From positions 125,088 through 189,087 of the forward strand of contig NZ_KZ084328.1 of NCBI RefSeq assembly GCF_002093975.1: a stretch of DNA of 64,000 nt. Reading direction: 5' to 3'. This document shows positions 37,459-43,560 of this stretch, in pieces (position 1 is the first letter of the stretch; each line of letters begins with the position of its first letter). The position numbers and the translations under genes are program-made. The notes under the pieces were generated by a model. The model was not told where the DNA came from, did not search any database, and saw nothing but the letters and a program-made list of their open reading frames with translations. This DNA is from Thermoactinospora rubra (lineage in GTDB: Bacteria > Actinomycetota > Actinomycetes > Streptosporangiales > Streptosporangiaceae).

Positions 37459-37953
37459 GTGGTGAACGACGAAGACATCCGCAGAGTGCTCGGCTTGCTC
37501 TACCAGCAGGACACCTTGACCGCGTTTGCCGCCCTCGTGCTGGGGGGCGAGGTGGCCGACGGCGAGGCGCTGGAACGGCTGCGCAGGGGCGGCCTGGCCG
37601 TACGGGAGGAGGACGGCACCTGGCGGGCGCGGCCGGAGCGCTTCCGCGAGCTGTTGCAGGCCACGGCGGTGCCCGAGCCCAAGCTGGACCCGGAGGAGAA
37701 GGTGCTGCGGACCTTCCTCGTCGACGGGCGGCTGCGGGAGATCCCGATGAAGCACGACAAGCGGATGGTGGTCCTCCGCTACATCGCGCAGGTCTTCGAG
37801 CCGGGCGTGCGCTACCCCGAGAAGGACGTCGACGTCGCGCTGCGCGCCTTCCACGACGACTATCCCGCGCTGCGCCGCTACCTCGTCGACGCGGGCCTGC
37901 TGGCGCGCGAGGACAACGTCTACTGGCGCAGCGGCGGCCCGGTCGCCGTCTGA
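37459..37953 (+). CDS. DUF2087 protein with N-terminal winged-helix-like region
   Basis: The protein has 164 residues. The first about 65 residues look like a winged-helix module (LLYQQDTLTAFAALVLGG, GLAVREEDGTWRA). The DUF2087 part follows with FLVDGRLREIPMKHDKRMVVLRY, FEPGVRYPEKDVDVALRAFHDDY, LRRYLVDAGLLAREDNVYWR, nearly matching the family consensus. These proteins are predicted cytoplasmic transcription regulators, but ligand and targets are unknown. GTG 37459 is the start. Confidence 0.85.
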   Translation: MVNDEDIRRVLGLLYQQDTLTAFAALVLGGEVADGEALERLRRGGLAVREEDGTWRARPERFRELLQATAVPEPKLDPEEKVLRTFLVDGRLREIPMKHDKRMVVLRYIAQVFEPGVRYPEKDVDVALRAFHDDYPALRRYLVDAGLLAREDNVYWRSGGPVAV

Positions 37954-37961
37954 AGCGGGGT

Positions 37962-39065
37962 CTAGCCGCCGGAGACCAGCGGCTCGTCGGCCACCACGCC
38001 GTCCTCGGGGTCGTCCAGCCAGCCCTCCGGCAGCAGCACCCTGTCCCGCTCCCCCGACTTGCCGCGCGGGGTGTCGGTGTCCGGCGGCCACGGCTGGCCG
38101 CGGTCCAGCCCGGCCAGCGCCTCGCGGAAGGCGTCGAGCGACTCGGCCGCCGTCAGCGCGCGGCGCGTCTCGGCGCCCACGGTGAAGCCCTTGAGGTACC
38201 AGCCCACGTGCTTGCGGAAGTCCACCACCGCCGAGCGCTCGCCGCCCAGGCATTCCACCAGGGCCTCCACGTGCCGCACCATGACGTCGGCCACCTCGCC
38301 GAGCATGGGCCTGGCCCGCTCGGCGCCGCCGTCGAAGGCCACGGCCAGGTCGCGGAACAGCCACGGACGGCCCAGGCAGCCCCTGCCGATGACGACGCCG
38401 TCGCATCCGGTCTGGGCGACCATGCGCATCGCGTCGTCGGCGCTCCAGATGTCGCCGTTGCCCAGCACCGGGATGTCCCGCACGGCCTCCTTCAGGCGGG
38501 CGACGGCGCTCCAGTCGGCCGTCCCGCCGTAGAACTGCCGGGCCGTGCGCGCGTGCAGGGCCACCGCGGCCACGCCCTCCTCCTGCGCGATGCGGCCCGC
38601 GTCGAGGTAGGTCAGGTGGTCCTCGTCGATGCCCGTGCGCATCTTCACGGTCACCGGCAGAGCCCCCGCGTTGCCGACCGCCTCCCGCAGGATGCGGCGC
38701 AGCAGGCCCCTCTTGTACGGCAGGGCCGCCCCGCCGCCACGCCTGGTCACCTTGGGCACCGGGCAGCCGAAGTTGAGGTCGATGTGGTCGGCGAGGTCCT
38801 CCTCCACGATCATCCGGACCGCGCGGCCGACGGTCTGCGGGTCGACGCCGTAGAGCTGGATGCTCCTGGGCGACTCCTCCGGCGCGAACCTGATCATCCG
38901 CATGGTCTTGTCGTGCCGCTCGACCAGCGCCCGCGTGGTGATCATCTCGCAGACGTACAGCCCGGCGCCCTGCTCACGGCAGATCGTCCGGAACGCGGCG
39001 TTGGTGATGCCCGCCATCGGCGCCAGCACCACCGGCGGCCACACCTCAATCGGCCCAATCTTCAC
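37962..39065 (-). CDS. dusB: tRNA-dihydrouridine synthase, DusB type
   Basis: The protein has 367 residues. It is an FMN enzyme that reduces uridines in the tRNA D-loop. Signatures are APMAGITNAAFR (about 15-26), QLYGVDPQTVGRA, DLNFGCPVPKVTRRGGGAAL with the catalytic Cys, KMRTGIDEDH, ALHARTARQFY, NGDIWSADDA and GVVIGRGCLGRPWLF for FMN binding. The start is GTG 39065. It neighbours a decayed ACT-domain gene and two tRNA genes but is transcribed toward the DUF2087 gene. Confidence 0.95.
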   Translation of the reverse strand: MKIGPIEVWPPVVLAPMAGITNAAFRTICREQGAGLYVCEMITTRALVERHDKTMRMIRFAPEESPRSIQLYGVDPQTVGRAVRMIVEEDLADHIDLNFGCPVPKVTRRGGGAALPYKRGLLRRILREAVGNAGALPVTVKMRTGIDEDHLTYLDAGRIAQEEGVAAVALHARTARQFYGGTADWSAVARLKEAVRDIPVLGNGDIWSADDAMRMVAQTGCDGVVIGRGCLGRPWLFRDLAVAFDGGAERARPMLGEVADVMVRHVEALVECLGGERSAVVDFRKHVGWYLKGFTVGAETRRALTAAESLDAFREALAGLDRGQPWPPDTDTPRGKSGERDRVLLPEGWLDDPEDGVVADEPLVSGG

Positions 39066-39124
39066 CCCGACAGTTGTAGCGCAGGCCGGACCGTGAGCGT
39101 TATTCGTGACTGCGCTGTGATCCG

Positions 39125-39452
39125 ATGCTTCTCCGGATCCGCCTCACCCTTCCCGGCCGGCCGGGCTCGCTCGGCCGGGCCGCCCGCGCGCCGGGCGAGT
39201 CCGGCGCGGACATCACCCGGGTCACGGTCCTGGAGCGGGGCGACGGCACCGGCCGGCAGCCTGCGGAGCGTCCCGGGCGTCACGGTCAAGGGGATCTGTG
39301 CCACGCGGGAGGCGCCCGGCACCTATCCGGAACTGGAGATCCTCAAGTACGTCGCCGTCGCGGGCGGCCGGGCCCTGACGAGGCTCGTCGACTCCCTGCC
39401 GGTGCTGTTCGGCGCCGACCGAGCCGCCGTCGCCGCCGCGCGGACGCGGTAG
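39125..39452 (+). pseudogene. Frameshifted and internally deleted ACT-domain protein
   Basis: The first part (MLLRIRLTLPGRPGSLGRAA to TRVTVLERGDGT) reads in one frame and is a clear ACT domain start. The second part (GSLRSVPGVTVKGI, REAPGTYPELEILKYVAV, VDSLPVLFGADRAAVAA) continues in another frame to TAG at 39450 and matches the C-terminal half of the same family of actinobacterial amino-acid-binding ACT proteins. About 25 residues (the segment normally containing VDDFTV) are missing at the junction near 39250. The gene is therefore dead, or it carries a sequencing error plus a deletion. Confidence 0.75.
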
Positions 39453-39488
39453 TGCCCGCCATCGGGTAAAGTACTCTTGCGGCAACGC

Positions 39489-39563
39489 GCGGGAGTGGCT
39501 CAGGGGTAGAGCATCACCTTGCCAAGGTGAGGGTCGCGGGTTCGAATCCCGTCTCCCGCTCCA
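39489..39563 (+). tRNA. tRNA-Gly(GCC)
   Basis: The acceptor stem GCGGGAG pairs with CTCCCGC, the T-loop is GGTTCGAATCC, and the anticodon loop TTGCCAA carries GCC at 39521-39523. The CCA end is encoded at 39561-39563. Confidence 0.97.
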
Positions 39564-39564
39564 C

Positions 39565-39639
39565 GGACGATTAGCTCAGCGGGAGAGCGCTTCCCTGACA
39601 CGGAAGAGGTCACTGGTTCAAATCCAGTATCGTCCACCA
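39565..39639 (+). tRNA. tRNA-Val(GAC)
   Basis: The acceptor stem GGACGAT pairs with ATCGTCC, the T-loop is GGTTCAAATCC, and the anticodon loop CTGACAC carries GAC at 39597-39599. CCA is encoded. It starts one base after the CCA of tRNA-Gly, so both come from one precursor. Confidence 0.97.
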
Positions 39640-39641
39640 CG

Positions 39642-39708
39642 GGCCGGTCCCGGGACCGGCCTCCGCACACGTGAGGAATCCCGCCGATCGTCTGGATCGG
39701 GCGGGATT
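39642..39708 (+). terminator. Two consecutive terminator hairpins after the tRNA pair
   Basis: The first is a perfect 20-bp palindrome, GGCCGGTCCC/GGGACCGGCC (39642-39661). The second (39677-39708) pairs AATCCCGCC-GATC with GATCGGGCGGGATT with one bulge and is followed by a short T-rich run. Confidence 0.85.
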
Positions 39709-39737
39709 TCGCCGTTTTCGGGGCCCGGACGGGGTCT

Positions 39738-40064
39738 TCAGGCGGGCCAGAGGGTCGACAGCGCCACGTGCAGGACGGTGGCGCCCAGGATGCTGACCAC
39801 GGCGTTGCGGGTCTTCAGGTGCAGCCCGATCGCCGCGGCCAGGGCCACGGCGGTGGGCACGACGGCCGGCCAGGCGAGGCGGACCTCGCGCAGGGTGTAG
39901 AGGGCGAGGATCAGCATGATGCCGGTGGGCATCTGGCGGGCGAGGTAGCCCACGACGGCGGAGCGGCGCAGCGGAGCCAGGACGGCGAAGGGCAGGGCGC
40001 GCAGGCCCCAGGTGACGGCGGCGCTGACGGCCACGGTGGCGGCCACGTGGAGCGGGTGGGGCAT
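39738..40064 (-). CDS. azlD: AzlD-like branched-chain amino acid export subunit, orphan
   Basis: The protein has 108 residues and four membrane helices. AVTWGLRALPFAVLAPLR near the start and YLARQMPTGIMLILALYTLR, then KTRNAVVSILGATVLHVAL, are diagnostic of AzlD, the small subunit of the AzlCD exporter of branched-chain amino acids. Start ATG 40064 has AAGGG about eight bases upstream. The large subunit AzlC, usually just upstream, is missing; instead there is a 480-bp stretch with a MarR remnant. The subunit may be non-functional alone or work with an AzlC encoded elsewhere. Confidence 0.9.
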   Translation of the reverse strand: MPHPLHVAATVAVSAAVTWGLRALPFAVLAPLRRSAVVGYLARQMPTGIMLILALYTLREVRLAWPAVVPTAVALAAAIGLHLKTRNAVVSILGATVLHVALSTLWPA

Positions 40065-40157
40065 GGGTCTTACCCTTTCCTGGCCGGCGCCTCGGCGGGC
40101 GCGGGACGGCCGTGATCGTCGGGCGCGGGCGGGGCGGTACGGCGGCGCAGGGCGTAG

Positions 40158-40382
40158 CGTGATCGGACTGTACCGGCCATTGCTGGAAAGGACGAGCGCG
40201 CTCTGTGCGTGACCCTCACCCCCGCCGGCCGGGCGCTGAGAGCCGAAGCGGAGAAGATCCCCCCGGCCATCGTGGCCCGCCTGGGCATGGAGCTCGACGA
40301 GCTGCAGGATCTGCACCAGGCGCTGACGCGGGTGATCGCAGCGGCGCGCGGCGCCGACGGCTCCAAGCCGCAGGACGGCTGA
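40158..40382 (+). pseudogene. C-terminal remnant of a MarR-family regulator
   Basis: The frame is open from a TAG at 40155 to TGA at 40380, and encodes KDERALCVTLTPAGRALRAE, then ARLGMELDELQDLHQALTRV, the usual end of MarR regulators (the wing strand and the last dimerisation helices). The helix-turn-helix and any start codon are gone. A GGCGGC/GCCGCC hairpin lies just downstream (40384-40403). With the lost azlC it indicates decay or deletion beside the tRNA genes. Confidence 0.7.
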
Positions 40383-40454
40383 CGGCGGCCGGAAGGAGCC
40401 GCCGGACGACCTCCACCGGCCGCGACGTCCGGCATACGGCCTGAGCTGCGCGAA

Positions 40455-40493
40455 GTGCCCAGGACAAATCGGCATTCCGAGTACGCTGGGCAC
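40455..40493. repeat. Inverted repeat upstream of the Uma2-family gene
   Basis: GTGCCCAG (40455-40462) and CTGGGCAC (40486-40493) are perfect 8-bp arms 23 bp apart, about 50 nt before the Uma2-family start. It could be an operator or an mRNA hairpin. Confidence 0.5.
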
Positions 40494-40544
40494 ACCGGAT
40501 CCCTACGATGTCGGGAGCTGATCGTGAGGGAGGAGAAACGCAAG

Positions 40545-41207
40545 GTGACGATCGCCGAGGGTCCTCTGCTGCGCGTCCTGCTGCCCGAGTCGCCCTACCA
40601 GATGTGGGTGGACGGGGAGTTGCACGACTATCTCCACGTCCCGCACGACGGCACCCGAGTCGAAATCATCGATGGGGAGATCGTCGTGTCGCCAGCCCCC
40701 CGGCCCATGCACAACCTCATTGCACAGCAGATCGCCGATGCAATAGCGTTCCGGCGGTTCAATGAACCGTCTTACCGGTGGCGATGCGTCCAGAACAGCG
40801 CACTCAACTTCATCGCCGAGGAGAACGGCTACATCCCCGATCTCCTCATCGTGGACGTGGACGTCGCGGACACCGTCTGGCAGTTCAATCCCGCGAACCT
40901 GGTCACCGACCAGGCTGAGCTGGTCTTGGAAGTCACCTCCCCCGCCACCGCGCGGCGTGACCGTCCTCCGGCCAAAGCGGCGACTGCGGGCAAGGGCAAG
41001 TGGTGCGGCTACGCCCGCGCCGAGATCCCCTACTACCTGCTGGTCGACCTGGACCCCAAGGTCGCCCAGGCCACCCTGTACTCCATCCCCGACCCGGCGA
41101 CGGGCTCCTACCTGCACGCCGACAGCTGGGCCTTCGGCGAGACGATCGTGCTCCCCGACCCGATCGCCCTGGAGATCCCCACCGACAGGTGGAAGCCCTG
41201 GGAGTGA
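40545..41207 (+). CDS. Uma2-family (DUF820) PD-(D/E)XK nuclease-fold protein
   Basis: The protein has 220 residues. GTG 40545 was chosen for the GGGAGGAG ribosome site about ten bases upstream. Family features are RVEIIDGEIVVSPAPRPMHN (about 38-57, with the conserved Glu), GYIPDLLIVD (catalytic Asp of the PD motif, about 98) and LVLEVTSPATARRD (E-x-S motif, about 123), then KWCGYARAEIPYYLLVDLD, where the usual reading is K..-Y...GIPEYW.VD. Uma2 proteins are common in multicellular bacteria and their substrates are unknown. It ends 1 nt before the convergent lacI stop. Confidence 0.88.
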   Translation: MTIAEGPLLRVLLPESPYQMWVDGELHDYLHVPHDGTRVEIIDGEIVVSPAPRPMHNLIAQQIADAIAFRRFNEPSYRWRCVQNSALNFIAEENGYIPDLLIVDVDVADTVWQFNPANLVTDQAELVLEVTSPATARRDRPPAKAATAGKGKWCGYARAEIPYYLLVDLDPKVAQATLYSIPDPATGSYLHADSWAFGETIVLPDPIALEIPTDRWKPWE

Positions 41208-41208
41208 C

Positions 41209-42228
41209 CTAGCGCGGCGCCATCGCGCTGGCGCGGCGCACGAACCGCGGCGGCACGACCACGTGCTCGTGCTCGGCCCGCTCCTCCGAGTCGATCTGCC
41301 GCAGCAGCACCGCGATGCTGCTGCGGCCCACCGCGTCGAAGTCCTGCCGCACCGTGGTGAGCGGGGGCGAGAAGAACTCCGACTCCGGGATGTCGTCGAA
41401 CCCCACCAGGCTGACCTGCTCCGGCACCCGGACGCCCGCCTCCGTGAAGGCCCGCAGCACGCCGAGCGCCATCTGGTCGTTGGCCACGAACACCGCGGTG
41501 ACGTCCTTCATCCCCGCCAGGCTCTTGCCCGCCTCGTAGCCCGAGCGCGGGCTCCAGTCCCCGGTCAGCGGTTCCGGTACGGCACGGCCCGCATCCAGCA
41601 GCGCCTGCCGCCAGCCCTGGACGCGGCCCTCGGCCTCCAGCCAGTCCAGCGGGCCGGACACGTGCCACACCGTCTCGTGCCCGAGCTCCAGCAGGTGCTC
41701 GGTGGCCATCCTGGCGCCCGCCACCTGGTCGACGGCGACCACCGACAGCCCTCTGGCCTGGCCGCCCTCGACGGCCACGACGGGCCGGTCCAGCCGTACG
41801 TCGTCCAGGGCGCGGACGGCGGTGCGCTGCGGGGCGACCACGACGATGCCGTCCACGCCCTGCTCGGTCAGGTAGTTGATCGCGTCGCGGACGCCCGGCT
41901 TGTCGATGGACTTGAGGCTGACGATGCTGACGAAGTATCCGGCGGCGCGGGCCGCCTGCTCGATGCCGTAGACCGTGCTGGCCGGGCCGTACAGGGTGGT
42001 GTCGAAGCTGACCACGCCCAGCGTGCGGGAGTGGCGGGTGACCAGGGCCCGGGCCACCATGTTGCGGCGGTAGCCGAGGCGGTCGATCGCCTCCAGCACC
42101 CGGGTGCGGGTCTCACTGCGCACGTTGGGGTGGTCGTTGAGCACGCGCGAGACCGTCTGGTGCGACACCCCGGCCAGCTTGGCGACGTCCGCCATCACAG
42201 GCGGGCGGCGCTCGGAGATCGATGCCAC
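41209..42228 (-). CDS. LacI-family regulator (second in window)
   Basis: The protein has 339 residues. The helix-turn-helix is VMADVAKLAGVSHQTVSRVLND and the ligand domain begins HSRTLGVVSFDTTLYGP. GTG 42228 has GAGGGGGG about eight bases upstream. The effector domain is of the XylR/AraR-like sugar type, but the ligand cannot be read from it. A LacI-type palindrome lies 35 nt upstream, so autoregulation is likely. No sugar genes are immediately co-directional with it; the adjacent lacI at 42335 is transcribed in the same direction, upstream. Confidence 0.93.
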   Translation of the reverse strand: MASISERRPPVMADVAKLAGVSHQTVSRVLNDHPNVRSETRTRVLEAIDRLGYRRNMVARALVTRHSRTLGVVSFDTTLYGPASTVYGIEQAARAAGYFVSIVSLKSIDKPGVRDAINYLTEQGVDGIVVVAPQRTAVRALDDVRLDRPVVAVEGGQARGLSVVAVDQVAGARMATEHLLELGHETVWHVSGPLDWLEAEGRVQGWRQALLDAGRAVPEPLTGDWSPRSGYEAGKSLAGMKDVTAVFVANDQMALGVLRAFTEAGVRVPEQVSLVGFDDIPESEFFSPPLTTVRQDFDAVGRSSIAVLLRQIDSEERAEHEHVVVPPRFVRRASAMAPR

Positions 42229-42262
42229 TGTTGCGGCCCCCCTCTTCAGGCTTCGGCAAGGC

Positions 42263-42276
42263 TGTGAGCGCTAACA
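42263..42276. promoter_or_regulatory. LacI-type operator before the second lacI
   Basis: TGTGAGCGCTAACA is near-palindromic around GCGC and lies 35 nt upstream of the lacI start at 42228, in the classic TGTTAGCGCTAACA style. Confidence 0.7.
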
Positions 42277-42334
42277 TACAGTCTCGTCAAGCATACGAAG
42301 ATTACGGTCGAGCCATGCGGCCGGTCCACCGTTG

Positions 42335-43345
42335 TCACCGGCTCACCGGCCCGGTCGAGTCGCGGATCACCAGGCGGCACGGCATGCGGTGCACGCCGGG
42401 CGTGGCCTTGCCGCCGATCGCGGCGAACAGGTGCTGCGCGGCGGTGCGGCCCAGGCTCTCCAGGTTCATGTCGACCGTGGTCAGCGCCGGGCGGGTCTCG
42501 GTGGACAGCACCTCCCAGTTGTCGTAGCCGACCACCGCGATGTCGTCGGGGACGCGCCGGCCCCGCTCGCGTGCGGTCTCGACGAACCCCGCCGCGATCT
42601 GGTCGCTGCCGCAGAAGACCGCGTCCACCTCGGGCTCGGCCATGAGCAGCATCTCGGCCGCGTGCCGCCCCCACCGCTGGGACCACTCCCCCGACAGCGT
42701 CGTGCCCGCCTGCGCCAGCCCGGCCTCCTCCAGCGCCAGCCGCAGCCCCTCGGCCCTGTCCCGCGTGGCGGTGTAGTGGGCGGGCCCGGTGACGTGCGCG
42801 ATCCTGCGCCGTCCCAGCGCCACCAGATGCTCGACCGCCATCCTGGCGCCGCCCACGTCGTCGGGCACGAAGGACACGTCGCCGGGGTCCTCGGAGGGGG
42901 CGTAGGCGTACACGACGGGAACCGGCAGGTCGCGGCTGACCGAGGGGCGCGGGTTGGTGCTCTCCCCCACGACGATGAGCCCGTCGATCTGCCGCGACAG
43001 CAGGGCGCGCAGGTGGTGCTGCTCGCGGATGGCGTCGCCGCGCGCGTCGCACAGCAGCACGGCCATCTCGCCCGCGCCGAAGGCGTCCTCGGCGCCCAGC
43101 AGCACCGGCATGCCGAAGCGGCCGACGCTGTCGGAGGTCAGCAGCCCGACGGCGCGGGACCGGCCGGACAGCAGGCCCCTGGCCAGGGCGCTGGGCCGGA
43201 AGGCGAGCTCCTCGGCGGCGGCCAGCACGCGCGCCCGGGTGGAGGCCCGCACGTCCTGGCGGCCGTTGAGCGCCTTGGACGCCGTGGCGACGGAGACGCC
43301 CGCCAGCGCCGCCACGTCGTTGATGGTCGCGCGCCTGCTCACCAT
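42335..43345 (-). CDS. LacI-family regulator (third), divergent to the GH127 locus
   Basis: The protein has 336 residues. The helix-turn-helix is TINDVAALAGVSVATASKALNG and the ligand domain follows SRAVGLLTSDSVGRFG. It is divergent from the GH127 gene, with two CGAAAA..TTT-type sites in the 208-bp gap, one right at its own start. This arrangement is typical of a repressor of an arabinose or arabino-oligosaccharide operon. The transporter that would complete such an operon seems to have been deleted (see 43474-43560), leaving regulator and hydrolase. Confidence 0.92.
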   Translation of the reverse strand: MVSRRATINDVAALAGVSVATASKALNGRQDVRASTRARVLAAAEELAFRPSALARGLLSGRSRAVGLLTSDSVGRFGMPVLLGAEDAFGAGEMAVLLCDARGDAIREQHHLRALLSRQIDGLIVVGESTNPRPSVSRDLPVPVVYAYAPSEDPGDVSFVPDDVGGARMAVEHLVALGRRRIAHVTGPAHYTATRDRAEGLRLALEEAGLAQAGTTLSGEWSQRWGRHAAEMLLMAEPEVDAVFCGSDQIAAGFVETARERGRRVPDDIAVVGYDNWEVLSTETRPALTTVDMNLESLGRTAAQHLFAAIGGKATPGVHRMPCRLVIRDSTGPVSR

Positions 43346-43349
43346 GCCC

Positions 43350-43363
43350 CGAAAACCCTTTCG
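43350..43363. promoter_or_regulatory. Candidate operator at the third lacI start
   Basis: CGAAAACCCTTTCG has 5-bp palindromic arms (CGAAA/TTTCG) and begins 5 nt upstream of the lacI start codon, so a bound repressor would block its expression. Confidence 0.5.
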
Positions 43364-43397
43364 CTCACCGGGAGGACCAGAGAAACCCTAACACCCG

Positions 43398-43427
43398 TTG
43401 ACACTCACTCCGTGTGTCATCTACGTT
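43398..43427 (+). promoter_or_regulatory. Strong promoter toward the GH127 gene
   Basis: TTGACA at 43398-43403 and TACGTT at 43422-43427 are spaced by 18 bp, a good vegetative-sigma promoter. A second operator-like palindrome overlaps its 3' end. Confidence 0.65.
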
Positions 43428-43440
43428 TCCGAAAACCTTT
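43424..43440. promoter_or_regulatory. Candidate operator over the GH127 transcription start
   Basis: GTTTCCGAAAAC followed by CTTT shares CGAAAACC.TTT with the site at 43350 and would cover the transcription start of the promoter just upstream. Confidence 0.5.
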
Positions 43441-43473
43441 AAGTCCATCGGGGGACGGGTCGAAGGAGCCGAC

Positions 43474-43560
43474 GATGAGGAAGCTGGCCGGCATCGCCGT
43501 CGCAGGCGTGTTGCAGCGCCACTACGTGCGCGGATTCATGTCAGGAGCTCTGCGTGGCTA
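43474..43560 (+). pseudogene. 28-codon deletion scar: binding-protein signal fused to permease C-terminus
   Basis: The ORF has GAAGGAG about eight bases before its ATG and encodes MRKLAGIAVAGVL followed by QRHYVRGFMSGALRG and a stop. The first part looks like the start of a lipoprotein signal peptide of an ABC sugar-binding protein. The second matches the conserved end of MalG-type permeases, as in VQRHFTKGVIIGAVKG of the permease at 53239. A clean deletion from inside the binding-protein gene to the end of the second permease gene would create exactly this. The GH127 start codon overlaps its stop, as it would have overlapped that of the permease. Confidence 0.72.

Larger units (their letters stand above)
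40065..40544. other. 480-bp region without an intact gene
   Basis: It contains the MarR remnant (40158-40382), a short hairpin after it and an inverted repeat (40455-40493). The 5' side, next to azlD, where azlC would be expected, shows no recognisable AzlC sequence in any frame that I can see. Confidence 0.6.

Noticed and set aside
39489..39639. Integrated element at the tRNA-Gly/tRNA-Val pair
   Set aside because: No integrase, excisionase or repeat of the tRNA 3' end was seen downstream. The decayed genes nearby fit deletion rather than insertion.
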